In this document: positions 1 to 12,188 of the stretch, one piece after another
How positions within the stretch are numbered: position 1 is the stretch's first letter
Layout of the letters: every line of letters begins with the position of its first letter
Assembly: GCA_015680685.1 (NCBI GenBank)
Contig: MNCI01010439.1
Location: forward strand, 279,900 to 343,899
From: Gnetum montanum
Lineage: Eukaryota > Streptophyta > Gnetopsida > Gnetales > Gnetaceae
Direction of reading: 5' to 3'
DNA length: 64,000 nt
Position numbers and translations under genes: made by a program
Notes under the pieces: generated by a model
Told to the model about the DNA's origin: nothing
Database searches by the model: none
The model's input: only the letters and a program-made list of their open reading frames with translations

Positions 1-64
1 CTGATGAGTCGTCCAGTGACATTTTACAAGTTCATTATAAGTCCTAGACTCAAGAAGGGTTTTA

Positions 65-69
65 CATGC
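65..69. repeat. Target-site duplication of element A (left)
   Basis: CATGC lies immediately left of the first LTR base. The same five bases follow the other LTR at 9280-9284. This perfect 5-bp duplication shows that 70-9279 was inserted as one unit. Confidence 0.93.
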
Positions 70-957
70 TGATGAGTGGTGAGGTACCCCTACATCCAAC
101 CATACGAATCACAAGGGTTCATGCACAATCTTATCGAATTCTATGGATAGGACTAGTTGTACATCTAAATAGTTATGCCTTGATCGTAGTTCGATGTCTT
201 CTTACTTGGACTGGTGGTAGCTTTGTCATGTATGGTTTAGTCCAAAGTGAGGCATATGATGATTGATGTTGTCTAGCCTTAAGCTACTCCTAATGATAAT
301 AAAGAGATTAATTAATTAATCTAATTAATAGTGGAAAGTAAAATTTAAACTAGCCTACATGTGATGAGTATCTATTCCTAATCATTCACACATGCCTTGG
401 ACTTTTTGTAACTACCGCTAGGATTACCAAGTGTATGTCACTGGGCTTACCAAACAATACACTGCTAGGTTACTAAGTAATTACACTTAAGCACTTGATA
501 TTAGTCATACTCATTCTACTTAATGATAGAATAGTAAAAAGCAATAAATGGAAACGTTAACTAAGGAAAATAGTAAACAACTAGATAATTAAAAGCAATA
601 ATAAATCTCAGTGGATGTTACAATTATGAAAGTAATCTTGATCTTTATTACTAGTAATGTAATGTGTCCAAGTACATCACACTCGAATAAGGATGTCGTA
701 CAATCACTAACATCACACTACGAGCATGCACTAGAAAACAACAGAACTTGAAATCACAAAGCTATGAAAAAGCTATCTAAAATCTATCAACAACCTATAT
801 CCCAACTGTGCACCCAAGTGTGGTATTTATAGGCTAGCATGGAAGTGGTGATATTGAATGCTCGACATTAAAGGTTGTGCCTCTATATCGGATACCTGAC
901 ATCGCAACCCCAATATCAGATATTCAATATCATGACCCTACAAAACATGACTCATCA
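70..957 (-). repeat. 3' LTR of element A
   Basis: It begins TGATGAGTGG and ends CTCATCA, so the termini form short inverted repeats. The U3 part (right end here) has GATATC/CAATATC-type repeats at about 850-945, followed on the minus strand by the TATA box CTATAAATA near 825-833. It matches the LTR at 8403-9279 over its whole length. Confidence 0.92.
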
Positions 958-973
958 TACCCCCATAATTGAA
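958..973 (-). other. Terminal polypurine tract of element A
   Basis: On the minus strand the bases abutting the LTR read CAATTATGGGGGTA. This is the plus-strand priming site expected just inside a 3' LTR, and similar tracts sit at the same place in C and F. Confidence 0.8.
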
Positions 974-1139
974 TGAAAACTCATCTTTCAGTTAAACAAA
1001 ATAAGGAACAAGTTCTTTACAAAAGATTGGGAAGGTACGGGATTATTGATTGACTTGACTAAGTACACAAATTGACTCTTACATACTGTAGTGGTGTTTT
1101 ACAAAAATTTGAATACAACATTACAAGACACAAAATTCG

Positions 1140-3862
1140 GGAAGCTCATGTAGTTCCTGGAGGTGGTGGCTTTTCCAGCAGTCACTTCCCTTTGTTGCTA
1201 GGCTTATGCAATTTGTAGCAATTTAAGAGCGCCTGCAACTTTTCTTCCTCTATTTTTGGGTTATGTCCATCCAAGTTGCTGAACTAATATGTGCTAGAGC
1301 TGGTACATCCCATGGGCATGGTAGCTGCAGAAACATTTTGTTTGCTTTCACATACCAAGTTGCAAACTGTCATCATTCTTCCTCAAAGGCCTTGGTCTTT
1401 TCTTTCAATTCATGATGATTTGTTAATCTCCTAGCTAGGTCTAAGGCTACATATTTCTATCCATGGTAGTAGGTCTTAACCACCTTCAATTCTAAGTTTG
1501 CTATATGGATTTTCTGTAAAACATTTTTCCTGTCTGCAAACTCTTTTTCATACAATACATAGGTGGTCACTACTTGCTGTTCTAGTTCGTTTCTAGGTTG
1601 ACCTGCTATTAACATGGCAAGGTTGGCATATTGAAGATTAGCTAATGCCATGTATTCCTTTAAGTCTTCCATCTGTAGGTCATTTTTCTTTACTTCTGCT
1701 TGGTGGACCAGTGCATAACTATCTAGGATGGACTACCAATTAGGATTTTGTGATAACATGGATCCAACGTGGGCTTTTTCCATTTAGATTTTCTTTTTGT
1801 TAATCTACTTATACATGCCAACCTGGTCCTGGAAGTGTTCCTTTAGTGTCTTATGTTTCTTGGCCTCAATTTGCCACGCACTTATTTCGATTGCAGATTT
1901 TTGATGAATTGCATGGACCTCCTCTATTGAGAGGATTTGATTTTCTCTGGCCAATCTATTAATGTCTTGGTTAACCCTCACTAGTTGTTCTCTCAACTAG
2001 TAGACACTTTCCTCCAAGATGTTCTTCTATTTTTCTATAGTGATCAACCTTATGTTATCTGTAGCAAGCTATTTATTTTCTTCTTGTGTGGTGGTCAATG
2101 TATTTTTATAGGCATATGCTTGAGCTTTAGCAACTGAGGCATTCTAGAAAACCTTCTCCTTCTCTTGCTCAGCAACTTTGTTCTATTCAATCAATTAGTT
2201 CAACTACTCTATTCGAAATTGATCTAGCTAGTTAGGTGTGACAAACCAGGCAAGGTCTTGTCTTTTAGCTCTCAAGGTGGCCAACTCTTGTTGCAATTGA
2301 TGCACTTCTACTTCTGCATGTTCTACCCTGGTCTTAGCCATGACTAGCTTCTCTTTTGTGGAAATGAGGTTTGATTGTACTACAGTGACATCATTGGGGA
2401 TGTCAAAAAGGATTGTCATCACTTGTCCCATCTGCAGCAATCTATTAGGTACATCCTTATGGATCACAAGAGTCATGGAAGTCTGAGAACACATTTGTGC
2501 ATCTTTGGTCCCAATTAAATCCACTGGGGGTACAACAAGCACATTGAACAATTCTTTGATGTGATCTATTATAACCTCTACTATGTTGGTTACATATCGA
2601 TGTTGCATGACCACTACTATGGCACCTTCTCCTATTTTGAGCATCACCTAAAAGGATGTGGCATTACCAGAGATTTATCATGACCATTAGGATTCTTCTC
2701 TTAATTGTAACAAAATATGCCCTTTTGTTGGATCAGCAAAAATTGTGGGTTGCGTGGCGTCATTAATAACTAAGAAGAGGTTTGATTCATCCTTACTTTC
2801 CCAATTGAGAGTTTCAGCAATTCTTCGCAAATGGCTCATCATAGGTCAGTAGCCTTGTGGTGGTGGTGTTGAAACTTGTGGCTCATGTTGCTACTCAGGC
2901 TCTTGCTTCGTTTCTTTTTCGGATTCCAACTCCTTTTCTGTTTCTTATTCATCACCAAGGTCTTTCCTTGGTGCTGTAGGCTTAAGTAACTTAGCAAAAG
3001 AAGCATTTTGAGTCCTCTTGGGAACTTCATTTGTGTATCCTAGGATTCCAGTGCACTTACACAGCTTCCTAATCAAGCAAGGAGATAGAAGTGTTGGCTT
3101 CCTTGCCTTCTTTTCTTCGAACCACCTCTGAATTTCCATGCAATATAATTGGGGAAGATTGGCAGTGTATTTACCCATTTATATTGCACTTCCCCTAGCC
3201 GTGTATGTTAAGATTCTATTAAGCCCTTTGGTTGGGAAGAGGTGATATCTGCCTATCTTAAAATAGGTATTCTCTTCTAGAGTCAACTCATTATATGTCT
3301 TATTATCTTTGTTGTATGCCTACTTTAGTCACAACTTTCTTATTTCTGAATCGGACTTTGTGGATAGATGTGCCAACTTGGCCCCCACATTTGGTAGATT
3401 TAGAGCCTCTATGATCGCTTTGACTAAAAAAGATATAGTGACTCCGCTGATGTTAACTATGGTGCCTTCTTCTTTGTTATGCCGAAATTGGTATTCTCCA
3501 CTTTTTGAAAGGATGTGCCATAATGGTGACACTTAGAGTTGAGTTCAAACTACCTCAGGAGCAAATGCCATAAATTGGCTGAAGTTCATTTCCACGATGA
3601 CTGTGGTCAACATGGATTTCTCTTGAATAGCTTCAGGGCATTCTGGGGACAATGTGAGGCATTGTCCTTGCACTAGAGCTTGTGGTTTTGTGGCCTCTCC
3701 TTAGATCAACTACCTTGTAGAAGGAGCCTCTTGATGAATGCTGAATGATTGGGCCTCTTATTTCTCATATTTAGCTTGCTCTCCTAGTTGGCTTCTACCA
3801 CCTCTCAAGTGTTTGGCTACACCTTGCAAAGGTCCTTCTTGTCCTTCTCTTTTTGGGGCCAT
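1140..3862 (-). pseudogene. ORF3 of element A (post-pol ORF, degraded)
   Basis: The reading starts with ATGGCCCC at 3862 on the minus strand, at the same place relative to the upstream intron as in B, C and D. Open pieces lie at 3329-3532, 2945-3178, 2228-2647, 1805-1996 and 1457-1672. The N-terminal third has the pattern of a helical plant transposon-associated domain, with a YFKIGRYHLFP stretch and a later 'LSPCLIRKLCKCTGI' segment. A Glu/Pro-rich linker and a long heptad-rich coiled coil follow. Near 1250-1370 a conserved tail shares the spaced pattern W[FY]-x-P-x-P-x-LAHI-x-A-x-W with ORF3 of C. No signal peptide or membrane segment is seen, so an envelope is unlikely. Several stops and shifts make it non-functional now. 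The function is unknown; the N-terminal domain resembles Pfam's 'putative plant transposon protein' (Transposase_32), to be tested by HMM search. Confidence 0.7.
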
Positions 3863-4446
3863 TTGCAATCAATCAAGGGTCGAATGCTACTAAGGTGTTA
3901 TTATTTATCATTAATAGGTTTATACCTTACTCATGATGTTAGTTCTATTAAGTTCTTAGTTCATATGATTGTAGAGTTAGAAACATTTTCAGAAAAATGC
4001 CCAAAAACTGTTAATCTTCCTTTACGACTCTTCAAAATTGGCCTCTTTTCTCTTATGTATGGTGTATCATGGTAGTTATGGTTCCTTAGGTGAGAGAATT
4101 AGGGATTCTAGCATCAATACAATTGATTGTTCATTAAAACACTTAAGGTTTTTAACATACTTACCCTTGTAATACCTTCCAGGCAATAGTAAAGTTTGAA
4201 AAATCAACATAAGTATTCCATGCAAGCATCCTCCCCACCTGACTAAGTTGAATACTCCAGGTTCAAATAGGTTCAAATGAGACAAAAATTATAGTATGAT
4301 GCAAAATATCGCAAGTCGAAGTTGATTGCATAGAGCTCTTAGTCGTGAGAGAAAATTTCAAAAACTCCCCTAGCTGTAAATGATATAATGGATTTTGAAG
4401 CACTACGGGGGTCATATATATAGGTTTTATTGACCCAATATCAAGG
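3863..4446 (-). promoter_or_regulatory. Candidate internal promoter and intron upstream of ORF3 (element A)
   Basis: On the minus strand, TTGATATTGGG at about 4433-4446 resembles the CAATATC repeats of this element's own LTR. The TATA-like run CCTATATATATG follows at 4413-4424. A strong 5' splice donor (AAGG|GTAAGTATG) begins an intron at 4164. The intron would end directly before the ORF3 ATG at 3863, where the acceptor reads CAA instead of CAG. The same order is seen in B, C and D. Confidence 0.5.
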
Positions 4447-5900
4447 TGCTCGAATTTGCATTTAAAGAGGATAATTAGCATGGAAAATGAAGCTCTGTGA
4501 TTGGTTGGAAGGTTTTAGGTTAGGTCCATAGTTCTTGGGGTAAGTAGGAAATCATATTTAGGCATTGGAAATGTTAGAATATGGAGTCACCAACATTAAA
4601 AGCTTTGGAAGATGCAAGAAAAAGGGTATTAGACCTATGGTGGAAAAAATCAATTATATGAAAAGGAAAAACATTAAATTTAACATTTATGTCCTTGGAT
4701 GGTTAAAAATGAAGTGGTTGTGTCAAACAAGTACAGGTTAGAACAGTTATGTAAGTGGGCCCTCCCCAAAGTAGGTTCTAGCCCATAATGCGCTTGTATA
4801 ACCACACCTTAAAAATGTCCATAGGCACTAAAGGGGTTGGATGCAATGCATACCTATGAAACAAAACACACATGTTAAAACCACCAATTTGAGAAAATAA
4901 CTCTATGTTACATCATACCACAAGTTAGGATCATACAAACAATGAGATGAGATGAGTTTCAGAAAGGATTGCAGGTATTGGGACATGAGGTGCTTTACCA
5001 GAGGCATAATGAATCTTTGTGTGTTATTAATGGTTAAGTAATCATTAGCCCTTCTTTCCAAGATTCATACCAAGTCCAAACCACATTTTAGTGACATCGC
5101 ATTATTTCATCACTTCATTTGACAACCATACAACTACCATAGTTGCAAGGAGTAACATCACTTGGTGTTTTGTCCAAGGGAGGAGTTTATTTATGACACG
5201 TGTTTGTTTTTTTTTTATGAAAGTTTGAGAAGCCACCAACCTTCACGCATGGGTAACATGTCTTTCCAATGGGACCCTTAGAAATTTATTCAGTGCCCTT
5301 TATGTTACTCTTACTTCCATTTTTTGTTAGATCTACAAGGATATAATTACAAGCTTAGAAACATGATAGAACATATAGAAGTGGTTAAAGAGATTCCAAA
5401 AATTCCCTTGATGTCACACCCTTCACATTCCCCCTTGGTTTTTCACTTTTCTGTCCAAGCACAATGATTATGAATTTATTTTTAATTTGATGATGGAAAA
5501 GAATATCATTATAACTAAAGCAAGAACCTTTTATTAATAGAATGGATGGATGGATGATGTGGCCTCATTGTCCAAATAATTAGTTCCTTATGACTTGACA
5601 ACATAGAGAAAACCTCACCTCAATGGGCTACATGATTGTTTTATTCACAAGCAAGATTACTGACAAAGGAAATGAAAAAAAAATGTGGAAAAAGTTGAAA
5701 AGGATAGGAAAAATTGTATCAAGAAATAAGAAAATGATAAAAAATTGTAAAACAAAAAGATGAAAAACACCTAATAATTCTAAAGATTAAAATGGGGTAT
5801 TTTCCTCATGACTAAGCATTTGATAGTGGCAAGAATTAATAAGCAGATAGGTAGGCTTCATGCATGTATAAAATAGTGTTAACCTTTCATTTTCAAGCCA
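4447..5900 (-). other. Noncoding spacer of element A with central PPT-like remnant
   Basis: No coding signal is seen. A motif shared with the other elements, gcatgggtaacatgtctttc, lies at 5247-5266. A decayed central polypurine tract (minus strand AGTCATGAGGAAAA) is at 5800-5814. In pol-bearing relatives this tract follows integrase, so its closeness to the end of gag at 5901 marks the pol deletion. Confidence 0.6.
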
Positions 5901-8277
5901 CTAGGTGTCTCTTAGTTTAGTGGTAGCCACGTAGACAAGTTGTTGTTGACGCACTTGGTTGTTAAATGTATGGTGGATCAGAGTATGAGTTGTCTTAATG
6001 TTGTGAATGTCTGAGCCACGATTGCACCCTTGATCATGATTCGGTATGCATGGATTTGTTTGTCTCTTCACAATGCTAGATCCATTGCTTTTGTTGGATG
6101 TTGGAGTAACAATGGATGGTGGCCCTTGCATAGGATGAAAGGACGTTGGTTGAGAAAGGGAAGGTGTTACACTAGATTGACATTGTGCTAGTTTGGATGA
6201 TGTGATAGGTTCACAAGTGTTGCACTTTTCCTTGGGAGCTATCCTAAAGAAAGGATGTTTCCGAGTTTGTGGTGGAATCCTATTGGTATCAACTTGTTTA
6301 TGCACACTCGCAACACAAGTGGCATTCGTTTGTTGATGTTGTGATGCTAAACCTTTTTGTGTTGCTGGTAGTGGCATGTGATGATGTGAAGGATGAGAAT
6401 ATCATGGATAGGAGGGAGAATAAGAGGTGTGAGGTGGTGATCCTTTAGGAGATGTCATAGGTTAATGATACTCAAGACAGTGATAGTAGCGATTTGAAGT
6501 AGAGGACTTAGAACTAGTTGGGGAAACAGGTTTTTGAACACAATAACTATACAGTTTTGATTGGTAGTGATGGTAGGGATGGTTTCATGATGGCCTCCCT
6601 AACAACTGTGGGTGTTGTCACTACGATTGATGATAGTGCTAAGGCTGGTAATAAGTCCCCCTAGGATGGTATGATTGATTGTAGAACTGTCAGTAATTAT
6701 CTTATGAGAAAGGTAATTTCTTGGACATGTGCTTTTGTACAAACTTGGGATTTAATGCAAAAGCCTCATACTCATGTAGATGTAACATGATTGGGCAACA
6801 ACCCTTTGGATGGCCATATAGGCAAATGTCACATCCATCATCTTCTTTAGTGGTTGAGTCTATAGCCTCTTCTTCTATGACCATTTTCTCTTTTTGTCGA
6901 TAAGTGTTCTTAGCTGTTTCTTGGTTCTTCTTCCTCCATTTGTTGTGATTGCCTAATTCATTTTGTGTTACCTTCTCCTCTATATTTTCTACGAAAGTTG
7001 TAAATTTCTCATTTATCCACTTTGACACCCTATCAAACTTTGCTTCCAATTCATTGATAGCCTTTTGTATCAATAGGGTTTATTATGGAATCACATTATT
7101 GAGAGCTACCTTTGTCTTCTTACCATAGATGTGGACCTTCTTCTTTTGAAGAGTTAGGTCCCTGTGAGATTGCTCAACATTCTCTCATTACATAGCTCTC
7201 CTTCTTCTTTTGCCACATGCTCGATTAACTCTCGAATCTGATGGGTTTGTGGCTCCTATAATTGACTTAGAGCATACATCCCAAGGGTCTCCCTTGTTTC
7301 ATTATGAAGCCCATGTATGATGTAAAAGAGCTACTTTTCCTTAGAGAAACCATGGCCTAGGCATCTATTCAGTAGAGAATAATATCTATCTAAGGCCATG
7401 TCCAAGGGTTCATGTTAGTCTTGTCTCCCTTCTTGGATCTATCTCCTCAAGTTAAACACCCTTACATGGGTTTGGTATTTCTCGTTGAAGCCTTTAAGCA
7501 ATGTAGACCACTGTCAGATTGAATTTGGTTTCAACAATCTATACCACACTTTAGCTCTATTGATTAGTGTGCTAGGAAAGAGCATAAGCTTTTGCCACCC
7601 ACTTTTATTGTTGTAGAAAGCATAGGCATCATGGAAGGGTTGTAAACGATGTTGTGGATCTGAATCATAGCCTCCTACAAATTTAGGAATATTATTCATA
7701 TCAAGCCTGGGTAGGCAACTTTCTTTGCAATGCTTTCGAGATATCTTAACTACCTTTAGTGGCCAACAAGGATTCATCATCATCAAACATGTTGTGATGA
7801 AAATTTCTATTTCTATTTGTTTGATTGTGACAATTTTGTCTATGTTCATGTTGATGTCTTTGATTTCTTTTTGTGGGTTCAATTTATATTTTTATTTTGA
7901 CCCCATAGTGGAGATTTGTCTCTATACCTACATTCATCTTCATTAGAACTAGACATTAAAGAGGAAGAGGAAGATGAGGAACTAGGAGGGCTGCCATGGC
8001 TTCTATGGTGTTCCCTAGGGTCTTGTGATATATCTTTTCCAAGCTTTGAGGAGGTCCTAGGCCTTGAGGCCTTCCCTAGTCCAAGACTTACTTCAACTTC
8101 TCTAGGGTTGTCTACCTTAGGTGAATGTAGTCCTTGAGTGTTTTCAAGATGGTCACGAACATATGAAACCCCTGCATAAGGTTGGTCACTCCACTTTTCT
8201 TCAACATATATCTTGTTAGTTCTCTAGTAAATGTTCTTGCCATACAATGCATTATCAATTCCTTATGAGAGAGACAT
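5901..8277 (-). pseudogene. gag: gag of element A (degraded)
   Basis: It would encode the capsid/nucleocapsid polyprotein. The start is the ATG at 8277 (MSLS), as in element F. The N-terminal part is broken. The capsid region at 7514-7882 shows IPKFVGGYDSDPQHRLQPF and a downstream AKVWYRLLKP, typical of Ty3/gypsy gag. An open piece at 6702-7073 is Lys/Glu-rich and carries the Cys/His knuckle CDICLYGHPKGCCP at about 6780-6840. A Pro/Gln/Thr-rich tail at 5901-6377 ends the reading, where protease would follow in a complete element. Stops are mainly TAG or TAA in place of expected Gln codons. Confidence 0.85.
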
Positions 8278-8383
8278 TGCTTTTTGTTAATGATGTATGT
8301 GATTTAATATTTTCTGAAAGATATATTGTTAATGTGTTTATAGTAATCATGTATAATATAACTAATCTAGATAAGTAGCATCA

Positions 8384-8402
8384 TCCCTGGCAATGGTGCC
8401 AA
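8384..8402 (-). other. Primer binding site of element A
   Basis: On the minus strand, TTGGCACCATTGCCAGGGA directly follows the 5' LTR. It resembles the Athila-type PBS complementary to the 3' end of plant tRNA-Asp (TGGCGCCGTTGCCGGGGA), with a few substitutions. Confidence 0.82.
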
Positions 8403-9279
8403 TGATGAGCAGCAAGGTACCCCTACATCCAGTTGTATGTATCACAAGTGTTCACACATGATCCAATTGAATTCCATCGAAGGAACTAGTTGTGCATCTA
8501 AATCGTTATGCCTTGATCCTAGTTCACTATCTTCTCACTTGGACTAGTGGTAGCTTTGTCACGTATGATTTAGTCCAAAGTAAGGCATATGATGATTGAT
8601 GTTGTCCGGCCTTAAGCTACTCCTAATGATAATAAAGAGATTAATTAATTAAGCTAATTAACAGTGGAAAGTAAAATCTAAACTAGCCTATGTGTGATGA
8701 GTATCTATTCCTAATCATCCACACATGCCTTGAACTTCATGTAACTACCACTACGATTACCAAGCGTACATCACTAGGCTTACCAAACAATACACTGTTG
8801 GGTTACCAAGTAATTACACTTAAGCACTTGTGATTAGTCATACTCATTCTACTTAATGATAGGAATAGTAAAGAGTAATAAATGGAAACATTAACTAAGG
8901 AAAATAGTAAACAACTAGATAATTAAAAGCAATAATAAATCTCAATGGATGTTACAATTATGAAAGTAATCTTGATCTTTATTACTAGTAATGTAATGTG
9001 TCCAAGTACATCACACTCGAATAAGGATGTCGTACAATCACTAGCATCACACTGCAGGCATGCACTGAAAAAAATAAAACTTGAAATCAAAAAGCTGTCT
9101 AAAATCTATCGACAACCTATATCCTAATTATGCATCCAAGTTTGGTATTTATAGGCAAGAATGGAAGAGGCAATATCAAATGCCTGACATTAAAGGTTGT
9201 GCCCTGATATTAGGTACTCAACATCATGACTCTAATATCAGATATCTGATATTGTAGCCCTACAAAACATGACTTATCA
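8403..9279 (-). repeat. 5' LTR of element A
   Basis: It runs from TGATGAGCAG to GACTTATCA (one change in the terminal CTCATCA). It pairs with 70-957. The TATA box (minus strand CTATAAATA) and the GATATC-type U3 repeats lie at about 9150-9260. CATGC follows at 9280-9284. Confidence 0.92.
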
Positions 9280-9284
9280 CATGC

Positions 9285-10589
9285 CCTATGTTTGTAGTCT
9301 TGGCATGTCAGTTGTGTTTTGTGTCTCCCAACTATGTTCCCTTGCCTCTTGTATTATACTTCTAGGTTTTATGCATGTATCACACTCAAGAAATTTTTTC
9401 CCTCATTTAGATATCTTGAGGTCCTTCTAGCATGTTTTCTTGAATCTTGGGTTTCATTTAGAAAAGCCACTTGAAATCTTAGTAAGGGATGAAGGGAGGG
9501 AGGCTGGTGGAAAGTATGATGACTACCTTATGTTAGTGCATCCCTTGTATCAGTGCAGGGGAATTGATGCACACTTTGCTTGCCTGGGTTTGGGCCCAAG
9601 TGTTGAAAGTGTGATTCAACTAGTCAAGGTTGCATTAATAAACCTCTATTCATGCTTGGACATTGACAAACCTATATCATTACTTTGTAAAAACTGTAAA
9701 TATCTAAGATGAGCTCTCATACATATCTTCGTTATCATATTCATTCCATTTGGGCTTTTGATGTCTAGTTTATGTGAAGAGCTCCTCCTTCCTTGGGTAG
9801 GTTGATTTTCTTCTTGTTTCATGTGTGTATTTTGAGTTCTCACTTTTACAAGTGTGACTAGAATTTGTTAGAGTACTACCTTGCTTATGTGCCCTAAAAC
9901 CATTTGGTTGATGCAAAGTTTAGTATTTATGTAGTGACTAAAGCTCATGGGTTTCCCTTTGTTCTCCATCATTGATATCTTAAAACATAAAATGCTAAAA
10001 ATATCTATTTTGTTTCTATTACATTGAGTTGCAATGACTTTTCATGATCTAAGTAGGTTATAATCGTATGGCATGGTGTTGAACCATTGAGATTGTGATT
10101 AGGAATCATTTATTGCTTTTTGTGTGTGGTGTTGCACCTATCCCATAAGGGACCACAACACACATGTGTGATTGTGCGCATTATCCTTGCCCATGAGGGA
10201 TTATGATGCATGTGTCATTATATGTTTTATTTTTATACTTATAAAATACATAAAAATTATAAAATATAAAATCATAAATATTTTCTCAATTACTTACCAT
10301 GGCAACATTTTTTTTATTGTACGATATGTATTATAATATATTTTATGTTTATTGAACTTAATGACGTACACAAGTGTTCTTGGCAATTCACTCAACATCA
10401 TCTTCAAAACTTACAACCGAATCACATCATGTTGTGTACGATATGATTTTGGTCATAGCCAACGAGACCCCTATCATTGATGTTATTATGAGTGAAAGCA
10501 TTGGTGCATTGCTTAGAAATGCATGTACATTTTATTTTAACAATTTTCAACCCAAGTTTGTGTTTCTTTAGTGTTGTTTGTAGGTTGTT
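9285..10589. other. Inter-element sequence, no recognisable gene
   Basis: This is AT-rich sequence between element A and a relic gag. It has short open stretches without family motifs and an extremely AT-rich patch at about 10225-10360. It may include a decayed LTR of the relic element, but no termini were found. Confidence 0.4.
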
Positions 10590-11480
10590 ACCATGAATGA
10601 TATGGAAAATAATGCTTAATGTCCATCAAGGATCTTTGAAAAATAAAATATGACAAAACAAACAAAGGCTTTTGTGACATTTGAACACTTAGAGGATATG
10701 AGCCTATCACTTCTTGTTTGGGCTTATCATCAAGATAAGTAAGGGATGTGGAGTGATGGCCATGGGTAATTCACCACGAGACCGATTGAGGCTATATCGC
10801 ATGATCTCAAAGAGGCCTTAATCAACATTAGCCTAGAGGATGATTATGCATTTTACGTAGCTTTAGAGCTAGCGTACAACCACTACAAGCCCCATTATAG
10901 GCAAGATCTTTGAGATTGAATGATAGAAGAGGAGGCTCATTGTAGCTCTTCATCTAACCATATAGATGGAGAAGAGGATAATAAAGTAGATAATAAAGAA
11001 AAGGGGTCAATTTTCCATGAAGGCTCATGGTTAGGAGTCACTTAGTAAAGTGCAACCAAAACAAATGAGTTTGATCTAATCTCTAGGTTCTACAATTTGC
11101 ATTTGTCTTAACCATCTGGTGATGATGCTACCCCTTTGTTTGACTAGGGTGATTATCATGAACTCAATGAAGCTGTTTATATTCCACAAGGGCATATTTG
11201 TAATAGCTGCATTAAATGGATCAACATGACTAATGTTCCAACATACAAAGGGCTTACCAGCAATAATCCCTAACTTCACATGTAGGCATTTGATAATGCT
11301 TGCTATTTTCATGGGACTGTAAATGATTGACAAAAGCTATGGTAATTTCCCTACACCTTCATCGAGCATGTAGAAACATAATACAAGTACTTTCCCTCCA
11401 AATCAATTCAAAAATAAGTAGAAATGAACTAAATCTTCTACACTAGATTTTAGACCTATGCTTGCATTTCAAACATTCAA
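10590..11480 (+). pseudogene. Relic gag of another Ty3/gypsy family
   Basis: Conceptual translation on the plus strand, with many stops, gives LVWAYHQDK and a later LEDDYAFYVALELAYNHY. After about 11260 it gives a gag-like run with 'AFDNACYFHGTVND', 'LWxFPYTFIEHVETxYKY' and 'KSIQKxVEMN'. The last part has the order of hydrophobic, FP and W/Y positions of the Ty3 capsid (compare FHDACAL, LRLLPKTLI and ESWY in element B), but clearly differs from all five Athila-like copies here. No LTRs were located, so its ends are arbitrary. An unrelated decayed coding sequence is possible. Confidence 0.45.
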
Positions 11481-12133
11481 AAGGAGATGATTGGATGAAG
11501 ACAAGGGACTCGTGAATCACATGAGTTGTGAATGAGTGCCTAGATTGAACATGATAGTCATGTTCATTAGTGATATGATAAAGTCTTGGTATGGATGATT
11601 GGTACTGTGGATGATACCTCAAATGATGATGTGCTCGTGTGTGATGTAATGCATTATAAATATGGCATGTGATGTATTGACCTTGATGCAAGTAGCTCAG
11701 CATACCCCATACCTTTCCTCTAATATGACATTATACTTTCCATTTATAGGGGATGTGTAAAGGCTTTAACTTAGTCATGTACTAACCCCATTTATATGCA
11801 AGTGATAAACATGGGAGTGTAAGAGGCTAGTGAGCTTGAGAGAAATGATGGACTTAAACCCATGTTCTTATTTTTCCTGTTAAATGCATTTTTGAGAGAA
11901 ATGAATTTGTTTGTTCAACATCTTGGTATAGATAGCCCATAACCTGCGGAGCTCTTTATGTAGTGTATTTGATGCATATTTCTAGTATAAGTGTGCTAAA
12001 CATTTTGACTAATATGATATGTTACTTATGCTAGTTGGACTTGGAGCTTGGATGATAGAGATGTATGGTATGGTCTTCTGAAATTATATATATAGTATTC
12101 TTAGTTTGGTGTGTTATTTTCAAAGTTAGCTAG
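11481..12133. other. Inter-element sequence, nothing recognised
   Basis: No family motif, LTR end or RNA gene is visible. It may be the decayed continuation of the relic element to its left. Confidence 0.4.
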
Positions 12134-12188
12134 CGATGACCAATGGGTATCCCCTATGCCTAACTAGTATGGTATCTAGATTGTTAAG
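12134..12188 (-). repeat. 3' LTR of element F, left fragment
   Basis: It begins CGATGACC (for TGATGAGT), then GGTATCCCC and GGTATCTAGAT as in the LTR at 58006. About 60 bases are missing internally. It is cut at TTAAG, the target duplication of element C, and continues at 52709. Confidence 0.7.
12184..12188. repeat. Target-site duplication of element C (left)
   Basis: TTAAG occurs directly before 12189 and again at 52709-52713, directly after the far LTR of element C. This is a perfect 5-bp duplication across 40 kb, and it proves that everything between is one insertion plus later nested insertions. Confidence 0.93.

Larger units (their letters stand above)
70..9279 (-). mobile_element. Element A: complete non-autonomous Athila-like Ty3/gypsy retrotransposon without pol
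   Basis: A 9,210-bp element on the minus strand with two similar LTRs, a PBS beside the right LTR, a polypurine tract beside the left LTR and a CATGC duplication outside. Read on the minus strand, the inside holds PBS, gag, a noncoding spacer, ORF3 and the PPT. No reverse transcriptase, RNase H, integrase or protease is readable between gag (ends at 5901) and ORF3 (starts at 3862). The element must therefore have been mobilised in trans by a pol-bearing relative. The LTRs agree at roughly nine in ten positions by eye, with mostly C/T and G/A differences, so the insertion is not recent. Confidence 0.9.

Noticed and set aside
8384-8402. tRNA-like match at the PBS sites
   Set aside because: Only the 18-base 3'-end complement is present; no tRNA gene body exists at any of the five sites.
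12134-12138. Possible target duplication of element F (GCTAG left, ACTTA right)
   Set aside because: Only two of five positions agree; not acceptable as a duplication.
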